Assembly (NCBI GenBank): GCA_024195265.1
Contig: JAJLRJ010000007.1
Location: forward strand, 31,723,948-31,787,947
From: Dendrophyllia cribrosa
Lineage: Eukaryota > Cnidaria > Anthozoa > Scleractinia > Dendrophylliidae
DNA length: 64,000 nt
Direction: 5' to 3'
This document shows, piece after piece, positions 1 through 10,971 of this stretch. The position numbers and the translations under genes are program-made. The notes beneath the pieces are model-generated. The model saw nothing but the letters and a program-made list of their open reading frames with translations, was not told where the DNA came from and did not search any database. Position 1 is the first letter of the stretch, and each line of letters starts with the position of its first letter.

Positions 1-763
1 CTAACTGTGTGCTGCTGAATTCTTGGATTTCTTCTTGATGTCCATGGTCCTTATCATTACTATCTTCATGCTCCTGTTCGTCAGATTGTTCTGCGTCCCA
101 GATGGCAGATGTTGATTGTGAAGACGACCTACGCGACGCTGGTTTTGCGTGCACCAGGATTTCTTTCATTAAGTAATTGCGCATGGTCTTGCGGCTTGGG
201 GACTTTTTGAACCTTTGCACTGACTTTGTTTCTCAGCAGTTCTGCGCGAATTCCGCTGGATTCCATAAGAGGGTTTGCAGTGACATAATACTGGAGCTGA
301 TCAGAAACATTGCTCTGCTTGCAGCATAGTAATGTTTGATTCGCTGCTCAAACTTGGGGTCACTCTCCATGGTTTTCATAACTGACGAGAGATCTGAGAG
401 TGTTGGAGGTTGGCTGATTTCCCGATCGTTGTTGTTAAATCTTCTCAGGGCGTCTTTGACGGGAAGGAGCTTCTTCTTGATGTCATTGACTGCAGTCGCT
501 GAAAATACTTTGTTTTCATATTCCTCCAATGTTGGTAAGTTGCTGTTCATACTGTCCGCAAATTCAGACATCGCGTAGTATGGCCTTGTAAGCCATTCGC
601 ATGTGAAACTTTTTAGTTTCTTAAGAATTTCGTGGTCAGGAAGCACGCCATGAGCTTTTCCATAAGGTGCCAATAGGTTCTTGGTGTGGTGTTTACCATA
701 GTCCACACTTTCTTGCGCTGACGGATCCCAATGGGAGATGGCTCTTTTTCGTGGTGAAGACAT
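1..763 (-). pseudogene. unassigned ORF downstream of the Helitron-like helicase, one in-frame stop
   Basis: Seen: a 176-residue minus-strand frame from 763 ends at a TGA at 233-235, but the same frame stays open beyond it to the window edge, adding about 77 residues. Together this is at least 250 codons with a single stop. The first part is mixed helical sequence. The second is rich in Ser/Arg and then acidic (many E/D near the edge). I recognise no domain. It lies about 140 bp downstream of the helicase C-terminus on the same strand, so it may be an accessory ORF of the same element or an unrelated fragment. Its far end lies outside the window. Function unknown. Confidence 0.4.
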
Positions 764-906
764 ATCTGAAATGACAAAGTGTTACTTTGTGACATATTTG
801 TTTGCTTCATCTTTTTCTTGGCTGTGAAAGAGTCTCTTCGTAGGGTATTCTTGAAAACTGTGCATACAAAAAGATTATCGGTGCTACTGGGGTGTCTTTT
901 TACGAC

Positions 907-3030
907 TTAATAGTACTGTAGGAAGTCAACAGGCAGCAGCTGGTTGCTTTTCATTGGTGTTAGAAAGGTGATATCTTGAGCTTTACGAATTCGTGAGAGT
1001 GCAACATATCCGGTACCGGCTGGAACAAATGAAGAGTCCATCCACAACAGAAGTTTGTCTACAGTAGCACCCTGAGATTTGCACACAGTTAGCGCATAGT
1101 TGCGCATAGTTAGCGCAACAGTTGTCCGTTTACATCATTTCAGTAATTGGATGTGTGAATACGATCTTTTTGTTTCTTAACTGCAACAGTATAGTGTCCC
1201 TTTCTCCATTGAGTCAGTGGCCTGTTGTCCATTTACTACCCCTGCTGCTTTGTCTCTGTTCTTGGTTATCAGCACCTGCATTCCTCGATATACAGGAAAT
1301 GACCTCGTTTCTGTGTCGCAGTGAAAGCTACTCAACGGTTGCCGATTTTCGAAGGCATGATTTAACACAGTTTCGTTGACTTTTGCAGCTGCTTCGCGGG
1401 AGACTGTTAAGATGGTATGGTGTGCGTGTTCCGATGCGATGTTCCACAATTGTTGTTGATTTGGTGGTGGATCGGAGATCAGCACTTTATCTCGCTGGAA
1501 GGCGTCTAGGAGTTCTTGTTGTGGTTTGCTGTATCTCACATAGTCCAAGAAGTCTGTGTATTTGGGATCTTGACAGCGAAACTGGGTAAATAAGGAAAAT
1601 CTCACGGAATGCTGCTTGAGGATATTGTGCACGAGAATGGTGTGCGCTTGCCAGATCTTTTTGCCGTCTGACAATAGCGGTTGTTGTTGGCGTTCGTCGC
1701 CGGCGATGACTACAAAGGGTCGTCTTGTCAGCTTGTTGAGTGTATTAGCAATCAGATCGAACATTCCTCTGCTGATCATGGAAGCTTCATCGATGAGGAG
1801 TATGTCAAAGGAGCTTAATGCATGATTTACTGAGTACGACTGATTTGTTGCCACAGGAATTTTGAAGAGACTATGGATGGTATCGCTGGTGATATTATTG
1901 CCGAAGAGAGTGCTGTATCTGATGGCGAGGATGGCCAAAGGAGTGGCAACGACTACTTTCTGTTCGTCTTTATTGCATTGATGAATGATTCTCTTTAGTA
2001 GTTGGGACTTGCCTGTTCCAGGTTTCCCAACGATTACATGGAACTTTTTCCAAGAAGAGCTGTCGCTGTCATAATCACAATTCTTGTTTCCTCCATACAG
2101 TTCATTGTCTCTTTTCTCTAATGCTGAAAGTATGGTGTGGAGTATGGCATCTTGCTGCGGAGACAAAGGATAGAGATCTTCCGTTACATCCGAGAATCCG
2201 TCTCCGAGCGAATGGTTAATGACTTTTATTTGCCATAGTCTCAGCAGGTCATTCAATGATCTGATAAAGAAGATGATGGTATCGATGAAATGTGTCTTGT
2301 GACCTTCTGCGTGAAAATACGATCGTATGAAGGTTTCGTTACAGCAAAAATCTGGACAAAGTTCCACAGCTTTGGCAAAGAAACGGATACTGTTGGGCAG
2401 GTCGTCTTTGCGATCATGCGGAATTTGAAGTGTGTTGGTGTGTGGATGATTCATGGCTAAGAATTGAAAAAAGAATTTGCTATTGAAGACGGAAAGGTAT
2501 CTGACTGCTACCAAGGTAGATCCGTCTTTGTACGGTCACGGAACGGCGGGTTTGCCGTCATACTGTCGCAGCCATTGTAAAAAAGACAGATTACTGGTTT
2601 CGTTTCCTCTTCTTAGGTACTTGTGATACACGTTGTGGGTTTCCGCAGTTGTTGACGTGGGTGCATTGACATGTTTGGTACGGGAACTACTCCACGCGAT
2701 CTTTGTATCAGAGAGTTGCAAAATCATTTCTGGTTCCAACAGCTGCATAGTGCGTAGAAATGACTGGGCAACTTGGAATGCTCCTACGTCACTGGAATGT
2801 AAGGCTTCACTTTTTGCGCTGTCATGGCACTTGGACACGTACGATGAGACATACGACAGGATCATTGCTTTACCGTCAGTACATTGCACATCAATCCTGC
2901 ATTGGAGAGCTCCTAATAGTGTCGTAATGTAGGCGCGGATGTTAGAGGCAAAATCTTCTGCGGTATATTGAAGTGACCCTCCAAAATAGTTTGCATAATT
3001 TATCATGACCCCCCCCCCCCCCCACCCCAC
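907..3030 (-). pseudogene. Helitron-like replicase/PIF1-family helicase, decayed
   Basis: Known family: PIF1-type SF1B helicases form the C-terminal half of Helitron replicases. Seen: the middle frame (2514-1177) has Walker A GKPGTGKS, Walker B LLIDEASM and later helicase motifs. The last part (1107-907) has the motif VI region CKSQGATVDK...VALSR. The upstream part (3030-2536) has two tyrosines three residues apart (SYVSSYVSKC, about residues 60 and 64), like the Y2 motif of Helitron Rep proteins. All three parts share one frame. Breaks: a TGA at 2538-2536 separates the first two, and compensating frameshifts plus a stop interrupt 1177-1107, near a GCGCATAGTTA micro-repeat. The N-terminal Rep portion is missing and the sequence stops at a C-rich tract (3009-3034). 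A non-Helitron PIF1 element is possible. Confidence 0.7.
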
Positions 3031-3045
3031 CCCCCAACCTCTCCT
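3009..3045. repeat. C-rich homopolymer tract
   Basis: A run of C broken by single A residues sits at the truncated start of the helicase pseudogene. Such tracts are error-prone in sequencing. It marks the boundary between the Helitron-like fragment and the next element. Confidence 0.8.
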
Positions 3046-3104
3046 CCCACACTAAGGTTACCTGTATTGCATCATGGTCCGAATTGTATGACACTGACCT
3101 TAAA

Positions 3105-6100
3105 CTAACAGAGAAGAAAACGAGTTGCGTTTTTTCCTGATCTTGTGGTTATGTTTATTGTGATTCCATGATCGTCTAGGTACAGGATTTCATTACCCTC
3201 TTCGTGTTCTTCATATTCTTCTTCTTCATTCTCAGAACCGATTTCAGCAAGAATGTCCTCCTCGTCATCTTCATCACATGTGACCACCTCATCCTCTTCA
3301 CTCTTATCTGTGTCACTGTCTTGCTCCCTTAGGTTTTGTGTTACAGCCAAATGGTTGGTTATGTGCCTTGGACTTCATCGAGTTTTGCTTTCTTCCTTCC
3401 CTGGCAGTCTATGTTGTGGTGTCTCAGGTATTTGTCCAAAACAGCTATTGTCTGTTTGGTTAGAGAACCATCTTCAAGCATGGCAACCCAATCAAAATCT
3501 TCATATTTCTTCCCTGCCTGGGCAGATTTTTTTTCAGCTTTCTCTTTCTTTCGTTTCTCCTTCTTCAAGTCGAGCAACTTCAAGTGCTCAAGATTGCCTC
3601 TGATACATTCTTCTGACACCACAAACTTTTTACTGAATTCCAAAATCTTGTTTGGATTGTCTAAGGTGCATTCACCTAACACATAAGCCTTCTTTAATTG
3701 CACCCTAGGATGGAAATCATCAGTTATCCTGTTTGCCATTGGATTCTTATTCATTGGAAGATAATGTAGTCCAGTGCTTTCATAATCAGAAAATGGTCTT
3801 GGTACACGATCAATTCCTGGACAACATTTCTCATTCAAGCTACAATAGTCGCATAAAGTCCCTGTAGTATTCTCACAGGAGCTTTTCAAGTATTCAAGAA
3901 ACATCTCCCCAATGATAAAGTGAGCATCTATAAATGTATATATTTTCTTCAGGTAATTGCATCCTGGAATGTCTAGCCTTTTCTTCTCTGATTGTGTAGA
4001 TGCATATTTCATCAAGTAAGGCCTGTTAAAGAAGAACTGACGTTTCTTCTCAGAAGTAGTATAGGATTTCATGAAGTCACCTGCAGGTCCTGGCTCATCA
4101 TCAATACGCCTTGCCATTTCTTCAGCTACCCTCCAGGCATTCTTTTCCATGCATACACTCTCTTTTTCCAGAACTTCTTTTGCTGAAAGTCTCTGAATCT
4201 CTTCTTCAGTCAGGCCATCAAAAGGTTTGTAATATTCCCACTTCAGTGATGTACCATCTACAAGAGCCTGTCCAATGGATGCATTGGTTCGTTCTGCCTC
4301 GTTCTGAGCTGAATCGCCAGGGGCTCTGTGGATTCGGTTGACCCGATCAGAGGCATGAATGCGTGCAATTTCGGCATCTCTAAAGCGGACCTCAGTATTG
4401 CTTACTCCTACTCCAGGACCCGCATCAGTAGCTTTCAGAATACTACAGCAAAGTGCAGGTATTTGAAGATGATCTAACTTTCTAAGATACTGTTTACAGC
4501 TGTTGAAAAGTTCCTCCATAACATCCCAAAGTTCTTCAAGTTCTATATGACGAATTATTTGTTTGAATTGAAGCTGCCTTTGTTTTGATGCAGCTTATGT
4601 GCTCAAGACGTTCGGCAGCAACTTCAACGTCAGACATATCAGCCTCTTGTGCAGTCTCCTCCCAAGCCACTCTGATGTCATTAACTTGGTCTTCAAGCCA
4701 CTGCAGCTTTTCTAACTCATATTGTAAGTGCTGACAGCTGGGTTGAGCCGTTGCACACACTACATCTTCTTTCAGTGTAATGTCAATGAAATAAAACACA
4801 ACATGGTGTGAATGAATAACAAGTCTTTCAAGCAATTTGCTCCTGCTGTTATCAGGATTCTCTTGGAAAACAGCAGGAACCTCATGACACAGGCGCATGT
4901 AGTCAGATGCCCACACAGTGCCATTACTTCCAATGTAGTGTTTAGGCCTTATAACAACAACACTTTGGTCCTTGTCACTTGTCACTTATCAGTTCATCTT
5001 TTCCATCAATGTTGAGAATGTGCTGTTTGATGAAACGAAAAGATGCCGGTGTTTGGTTTACCTCTGGGTGGTTGAAATCATGTTGTGGAAGCTTTTTCTC
5101 TTCTTCAGGATCAATGACATCATAAATTACACCCGTCTTAGTAGCTCTTGCACCTACATCTGTGCCAGGGCGTAAATACGCTTTGTCATCCATACTTATT
5201 AGCAGACTGTGATCTTTCTCATCATCAAACATTGTATGCTTGGCATTACGAACGTGTGCACGTTGGTGATGGGTGGATTCCGTATCATGATCCTCTGCTT
5301 TGGGTGGCTTTTTAGTACACCAAAGCCACTTGCCCTTTTGAGACTTTGCAGCCATGGATCTGATATTTCTTGGCTTCCCTCGATTAGTAACGGTGGTGGC
5401 GGACTTAATTAATTTTTTCCCTTGTCTCAGTCGTGAATAGTTAGCAGGAGACAAGAAGTCCTTCTTCTTTACTCTTTGATTGGTAAAAAGAGTGGCTTCG
5501 TGCCTTCTCCCATGACAGGTGCTTTTTGATGCAATTGCATTGGCAATAAAATCTTCATCCTCCGAATCTAGCAAAGATGGCGCACCTGCTCCAAGCTTTC
5601 GCCTTTTGACCCGGTTAGATTCAATCAGATCTAAAGCTATTTTACGCTTAACTTGCTGTTCTCCTTTGTGCCAAAACGCTTTCATTTTTTTCTAACAATT
5701 GAAGGTTCTCAAGTCGTTCTTTATGTGCATTTTTTTCTTCTTCACTGTCCCCTTTCCATTTATCTGAGAGAGTAATTGAATGATTTGTCAGTCTCTGATC
5801 GAGGACCTTTATTTTGTTCTCAACATTCTTTGTTCTTTCCTGTGTTCTAAGCTTTAAGATGGCAGATGCTGCTTCTAAAGCCTTTTCACTTTCATCGGCA
5901 GTAGATAATACTTTTGAGAGAGACTGAACAGCCCTGTAAAGGTTTGGAGTAAACAAATAAATGTTTTTGAGGTTTGGAGTAAACAAATAAATGAAATGAA
6001 AATGAAACTGAACAGCCCTGTCTGGCTTTATCCAAAGGTTGTATGTTTCTGGCCTTGAATGAAGTGCAAACACTACCGCTTTCAATGCCATTCCATCATA

Positions 6101-6708
6101 TTCAGTATCCATGGAGTTCAATATTGGGTGTAATGACTTAGCATTCAAAGGATACCGATTTTCATGCTGGCCAAGGTCTTATTTTCCTCATTCACTTTCT
6201 CGAGCTCCAAAAGTAAGTCTTGAAGGCTCACTTGTTCATTTTGTAATAAAACATATCGTTGGCCAAGCAGTTTACAGATTACTACACACAAGCCATGCTC
6301 TCTGTGCAGCAGATGGTCGCGAAAGTTAGCCTCGTCGGGATGGCTGTTTACAAACCCATAATAGAAACCGTAAGCGTCTTCGAATGACAGAAAACCAATT
6401 GCTTTTTCACACAACATACTTTGGACTAAGAGTTGTCTCAAAATGTAAAAAAGCCCATGCAGTATATTGGTTAGCAATTTAATGGTGGTATTTTTCAACA
6501 GCGCCTCAAGCTTTGCTTCATTGTTGGAAAGTTTGCAACTCTGTAGGGATTTTCGTAGCTTATCTCCGACACAAGATTCCTTCCTTGATGCACTTCTTAG
6601 CTCAGAAAATGTTAAATTAGTTTCAATTTCCTTTTCACTTACTTTTTCCTGGTTCTGTTTTGCAACTTCGCTAGAAGGTTGGTCTTTTCCGTTGGACTCG
6701 TCCGCCAT
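3105..6708 (-). pseudogene. candidate DDE-type recombinase of a divergent two-gene element (frameshifted)
   Basis: Five consecutive minus frames read as one protein of roughly 1,180 residues. N-part (6708-6145): helical. Then a coiled-coil-like stretch (6148-5648), a basic region with a possible NLS, and the catalytic-like part. Seen: SMDDKAYLRPG near 5193-5188, then TDAGPGVGVSN near 4426 and GDSAQNEAERTN with E near 4300 and 4294. These look like D, D and E of an RNase H-fold DDE recombinase (D-E spacing 42-44 residues). A cysteine cluster (CDYCSLNEKCC) lies about 3850-3820 and the C-terminus is very acidic (about 3320-3190). I recall similar uncharacterised proteins in cnidarians and molluscs but cannot name the superfamily. 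I prefer the ATG at 6708 over one at 6792, because the divergent gene starts at 6782. Joins between frames need single-base changes or loss of a 7-bp duplication. It may be intact in reality if these are assembly errors. Confidence 0.6.
5923..6021. repeat. 84-bp in-frame insertion with 15-bp direct repeats and an internal 24-bp duplication
   Basis: ACTGAACAGCCCTGT occurs at 5923-5937 and again at 6007-6021. Between them a 24-bp unit (AGGTTTGGAGTAAACAAATA plus 4 bases) is present twice, at 5940-5963 and 5970-5993. The offset is 84 bp (28 codons), so the insertion keeps frame in the DDE-like gene. It looks like filler-type duplication at a repaired break. Confidence 0.75.
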
Positions 6709-6781
6709 GTTGTTTTTCTGCGGGTAGAAGACTGGGCACGAAATAGCCACAGGAATACCACAACAAGGCATTTGGACAAAG
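6709..6781. promoter_or_regulatory. 73-bp divergent intergenic region
   Basis: The minus DDE-like gene (ATG at 6708) and the plus SAM gene (ATG at 6782) start head to head with only 73 bp between them. Any core promoter must be shared and bidirectional. I see no clear TATA box. Both ORFs begin with ATGGC(G/A)GAC, so the two starts resemble each other. Confidence 0.45.
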
Positions 6782-7982
6782 ATGGCAGACAATATGGCGG
6801 ACAGTGTTGTTGAAATGAGTGATTGCTTGAAGGAATTTCTTGACTTTTCTGATCTTCAACATTTTCTAGCTCAGTTTCAAAAAGCTGGTGTTTCTAAATT
6901 TGAACATGTCCAAGATATAGATGATAATGATCTCAAAACGTTCGGTAAGTACTGAAACATTTAGTGCGATTGAATAATACAGTAATTCAATGGGTCGTGT
7001 TCCAGGCATGACACAAAGTAGATCTCTGAATTAAGTTATGTTATTCTTGGATTTTGGATTGACCCTTTCCAGGGTTCTCAGGTGTGGAGGTGAAGCGATT
7101 TTGGAGAAAGAAAAACGAGTACGAACAGCATAGAGAAGAGCAAACGAGAGAAAATATAAACCCACGAAAAAAGCAAACAGGATCAAGTGAAAGCACTGAA
7201 GGTCAAAGCTCTAGTTTGCTGTTTGGTGGTATTACATTTAGAAGGTCACCAGCTAGCCAAAAACCATGGGAAGAGAAAACGTTAGGGTGGATTCCAACTC
7301 CAACAACTGAGAGGGCAAGATTTATGAACGCTGTATTACCAAAGTGCTATAAAGCATTTTATGCAAATTGCATGAATGCACGCGAGTTTGTCAAACTGTT
7401 TCATCAAGAAGGTAGAAGGCAGTATGATTCTCAGCAAAACCTTTTCAAGTTTGAATCTCGAATAAAAAAATAACATGAGCAGCAGTAATCCAGCTGCAGC
7501 TGGGAAATTTTATGATGACAATTATGTCATTGTAAAATCTGATCAAATCATTATAAGGTCTAACATCAAAAAACCATGGTTGATCTTCAAAAGAATATAC
7601 AACAGGAACACATGGACACTAAAGAACATCTAAACAGCCTTTATGCTAAGAATGGAAATGTGAAACAAGGACAAGATTGTGCCAGGAGTTTTGATGAGCA
7701 AACTCAGTTGATAGAACAAGAAGAAAGGGTGAAGAACATATTAGAGTTTCTGAAAAAGAAAGAGGATATGTGTGCAGATATGTTTAAAGGAATGTTGCTT
7801 AAAAACAAATCTATCAAAAGGTCCCAGAAACAAAACAGAAGAAAAAACAAGAAAAGAAAGGAGCAAAGGGCAGAGAAGAAATTTAAAGAGATTACTGAGC
7901 TAATATCTGCTGATACCTCACAGCCAATCATCACTGATGTAAATGTTGAACGTGTTGTATCTCTCACGCGTGATCAAATAAG
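6782..7982 (+). pseudogene. SAM-domain, coiled-coil, Lys/Arg-rich protein, two exons, cut by an LTR element
   Basis: Exon 1 is 6782-6944 and ends at a GTAAGT donor. The intron is 6945-7072 (128 bp, ending CCTTTCCAG). Exon 2 follows in phase. Reading across the splice gives a complete SAM-like helical bundle at residues 14-65 (DLQHFLAQF...KFEHVQDIDDNDLKTFG...VKRFWRKK), which supports the intron. After it come a GWIPTPTTERARF segment and then a long Glu/Lys-rich coiled coil with a very basic stretch (SQKQNRRKNKKRKEQR), likely nuclear. Two breaks occur, both in A-tracts: A7 near 7465 (reading stops at 7471-7473) and A6 near 7568. Coding ends abruptly at 7982, where the LTR ends CCTCAACA (minus). 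SAM domains mediate protein-protein or RNA contacts. Its role beside a DDE-like gene is unknown; a partner of the recombinase is my inference. Confidence 0.6.
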
Positions 7983-9135
7983 TGTTGAGGGAATTTTTTT
8001 AGTCTTGGATGTCGTTTCTGGTCTTTTGACTACTCGTAGACTGACTGTTGAGATTTCTTTATTCCTGCTCTGGTCTGCGTCCGCGCCTCAACTCAACTGA
8101 ACTTTTTGCATGCGACAACCGCCAAAGTAAAGCGTTTTCGATTACCCGTATCCCGCTGTGATTGGTCGAGATTTAGTGTCTATTCTATAGGCTTTGTGTT
8201 CATAGAAACGACGGCGTTCTTTGAGGGATTACTGCCGTTAACTTAGTTTCGCTAATAAACCTAAGGTAACTGTAAACTCAACAGTGAAATAACGGAGTAG
8301 TAAAAGTTAACTTCAATTGAAAGTGTTTTGATACCAATCACAACGTGGTTGCTGGACTAAGTGCGCTGTACCTTTTCGGGTCGTGACCTGATTAATTCGA
8401 TTACAGTATTTAGACAACAAAAACTTAGTTTGTGAAAAAGACGCCGACCATGATTAATATAACTATCTGTAAACAACTAATTAAAGTGTTCAGTGTTCTT
8501 GTCGTAAATGGAACACAAGTTCCACAGTTCTTGCTGGCAAATCGGCCATCATTACTTAGGATATCATAATTACTTAAGGTGTTTTTAAGATAAGTTACAC
8601 ACGAATTAATTGAGACGACCAGACCATCGACTTTGCAACGCGCTTGGATTTGTATGATCAAAACAACTTAATTAATCACTTTAGCTGGATTAACAAAATA
8701 AAAGTTGTTTATGTGTTAGGAGAAATTTTAATTACTTTCGCCAGGCAAAAGTAGCCCGCGTGTATCCAACAAAAGCAGAGGGATTATGATTTAGAACTTT
8801 CTCGTGGGAAAATTTCTAGGTTGCATAATTTGAAGTCGAGAACGTGTTTCAGCTTACGTTGTACTTTTATCACCCTGGCACGTGCGTATTGCTTAGTTAC
8901 GGACTGGTCCTAACATGACTGTGGATGTACTGATGTACAAAGTCACGTTTGTAGCTTGTTAACTAAGTTACCCCCGTAGACTCTGCAGTTTAAAGTTCTC
9001 AACTTATGTAAAATATAAAAAAGGTAAAACTTGTAAACTGGAATCATGCAATATCTGTCTCAACTTATGTAAAATATAGCAAATGCAAAACTCGTAAAAT
9101 GGAATCACACAATATCTAAAAATTGCACCTCAACA
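7983..9135 (-). repeat. LTR (3' LTR) of the Ty3/Gypsy element
   Basis: On the plus strand the segment begins TGTTGAGG (7983-7990) and ends CCTCAACA (9128-9135), a perfect 8-bp inverted terminal pair of the TG...CA type. Length is 1,153 bp. A G-rich tract (minus) lies 5 bp outside the right end, at the polypurine-tract position. On the left it abuts the coding sequence of the SAM gene. A ~61-bp tandem duplication (8998-9058 and 9059-9119) lies inside it. I found no second copy in the window, so the element is truncated at its 5' end. There are no coding features in this stretch. Confidence 0.7.
8998..9119. repeat. two tandem ~61-bp units in the LTR
   Basis: Units starting CTCAACTTATGTAAAATATA at 8998 and 9059 are diverged by about 15 percent. 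In minus orientation they lie next to the LTR start (U3), where duplicated enhancer-like units are common; that role is inference. Confidence 0.7.
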
Positions 9136-9155
9136 TATTATCCCCCCCCTTTCGA
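9136..9155 (-). promoter_or_regulatory. polypurine tract next to the LTR
   Basis: Minus strand reads TTTCGAAAGGGGGGGGATAA and then the LTR start TGTTGAGG. A purine-rich run immediately 5' of the 3' LTR is the expected plus-strand primer site of an LTR retroelement. About 5 bp separate it from the LTR edge. The stretch 9156-9580 holds nothing else I can support. Confidence 0.55.
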
Positions 9156-9580
9156 AAGAGTCACCTCCGGGGACTGAAAAGGAGAGATAAATGCAGAAGG
9201 AGGAACACCTGATCAAAATCGATGATAAAATTTGAAATGGAATAAACAACCCTAGAGCGAACATGAACTGCGGGACAGAAATTATTGGTGTCCTCGAAAA
9301 CACACTATGTCTGTTTGTTGTTGGTTTTTTAAATTTTTGTCTTGATTTTGTTTGGGTTTATAATATTCGAACATACATAATATAAAGCGAAAGCACATAA
9401 GAATACCTAAGGCGAAATGAGACAAAAATATTTACAACTGAGATAAAACAACCTGGGACATCTTTCCATTAAAAGGGTATAAACGACGAAATCGAAATAT
9501 ATCAAAACAAACCAAAAAAATCTGGCAATCACTACATGTTTTAAACGGAAAGTCGAGGAGATGTCCAAAATTATTTTATC

Positions 9581-10216
9581 TCAAGGGCACTGCCAAATGA
9601 AAGAGGCGTGGAAACGCCTCTTCTGCGACAGGCGTGGCGACAATTTTGAAATCTGAGTGAGAAAATGGTCAAGAGACCGCGAGCGAAATACGAGGGAGTG
9701 CGGGATAAATAGTTCTTTGTTGAATTTGTTAAAGTAGTCGAGGAGGCAACAACCAAGGTTGTCGAACCCCCCCGCTACCATAGCAAAAACAAACGGGAGG
9801 AAAGAAAAATCCTCGTGCTGTATGACATACTGGTGGCGTAGCGAGCGGTAAAATAAAGAAAAACAAAAATCTTGATTTATCAAAAAATAACTGCATAATG
9901 AAAAGACTTGTTCGTGGAAACCGTCTTCCCATGTAAACCATAGACTGTCGTCTAAAATGTCTCTCAGGGTTTCCAAATCTGGGACGTCAAACTCGTCTTG
10001 CGTGAAGCATAGCTTGGGGGAGTTGTGAGTTGCGTTGCAAAGGTGGCACAAACGTTCGGAGCGCAATCGTGCCTCCACATAGCCACTAATCTTCACCGGC
10101 CTCTGCACGTAAATGCTTACCTGCACCTCGGCAAAGTGACAGACCAGTTCCAGCCGTTGCGCGCCGTCGTCCACAGCGACATACTTCGGCATGTATGGCG
10201 TCGGAATTCGTGGCAT
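9581..10216 (-). CDS. accessory ORF overlapping the env 3' end
   Basis: An uninterrupted frame of 211 codons starts inside the env-like gene (131-bp overlap, different frame) and runs toward the 3' LTR. Seen: an N-terminal half with a CHLCNATHNSPKLC cysteine pattern (about residues 57-70) that could bind zinc, an acidic middle, then a hydrophobic aromatic-rich half. There is no signal peptide and I recognise no family. The position, between env and the polypurine tract and overlapping env, is where complex retroviruses keep accessory genes. It is striking that this frame stayed open while gag and pol decayed. It could be chance, but 211 codons in a region without compositional bias argues against that. 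Confidence 0.5.
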   Translation of the reverse strand: MPRIPTPYMPKYVAVDDGAQRLELVCHFAEVQVSIYVQRPVKISGYVEARLRSERLCHLCNATHNSPKLCFTQDEFDVPDLETLRDILDDSLWFTWEDGFHEQVFSLCSYFLINQDFCFSLFYRSLRHQYVIQHEDFSFLPFVFAMVAGGFDNLGCCLLDYFNKFNKELFIPHSLVFRSRSLDHFLTQISKLSPRLSQKRRFHASFIWQCP

Positions 10217-10971
10217 GTTGTCTACGATAGAGGTAACAAGCCGTTAGCCAAAAGATACAGCTGATCATACTGAGGACGAGTGCAAAATACGCCACGTAAT
10301 CCGTGGTTGTTGTAGTGAAATCCTCCTGAGTTTGGTCTATTTGGTTATCGTCATCAGTTATTGAGGCATCGAGTTGGCCATCAAGGGTAGTAAAGGTAGA
10401 CTCGAGGTCTGCTAACACTGTTTTGTTCAAATACGTTGGGGATGGAATGTCAAAGGTTGGATGATCAAAAACGGGGTGAGAAGCGTTGGTTATAGCCGCC
10501 CATGGAGTAAACTGCATTGTGGAGGCAGTCGAAAATGGAACAGATACACTGAGACGGTCAGGACAGTGGCCAACGCCAGTTGTCATGCCAGCGAACGAGA
10601 CATTGCACGGTAGGGTGTATACAGTCAGTGGCGAAGTGATTAGCGGTCCAGAGGACAGTGGCAAAGTTGTGACTGACGTAGCGAGGAATGTGCGGCCACC
10701 AAGGTGAACAACTGGATGCAGATTGGAGCAATCTTTGGCTGTCACATGATGTCGCGGGAAGGTGAGTTTGGAGTCAGAGTTATAAGGAAAACCAAGCCAG
10801 GAGATATTAGTAGCTACTGTTAGCACATTAGTAGGGCAGATAAAAGCAGAGGAATCATGGTAGCATTTGTTAAGCACCTCAGTGGTGACTAATTATTTTG
10901 AATTTGGACAACTGATGATTACGAGATTTAACTTGGTAACCGGGCCCGAATACACGTGTTGGACAAATTGT

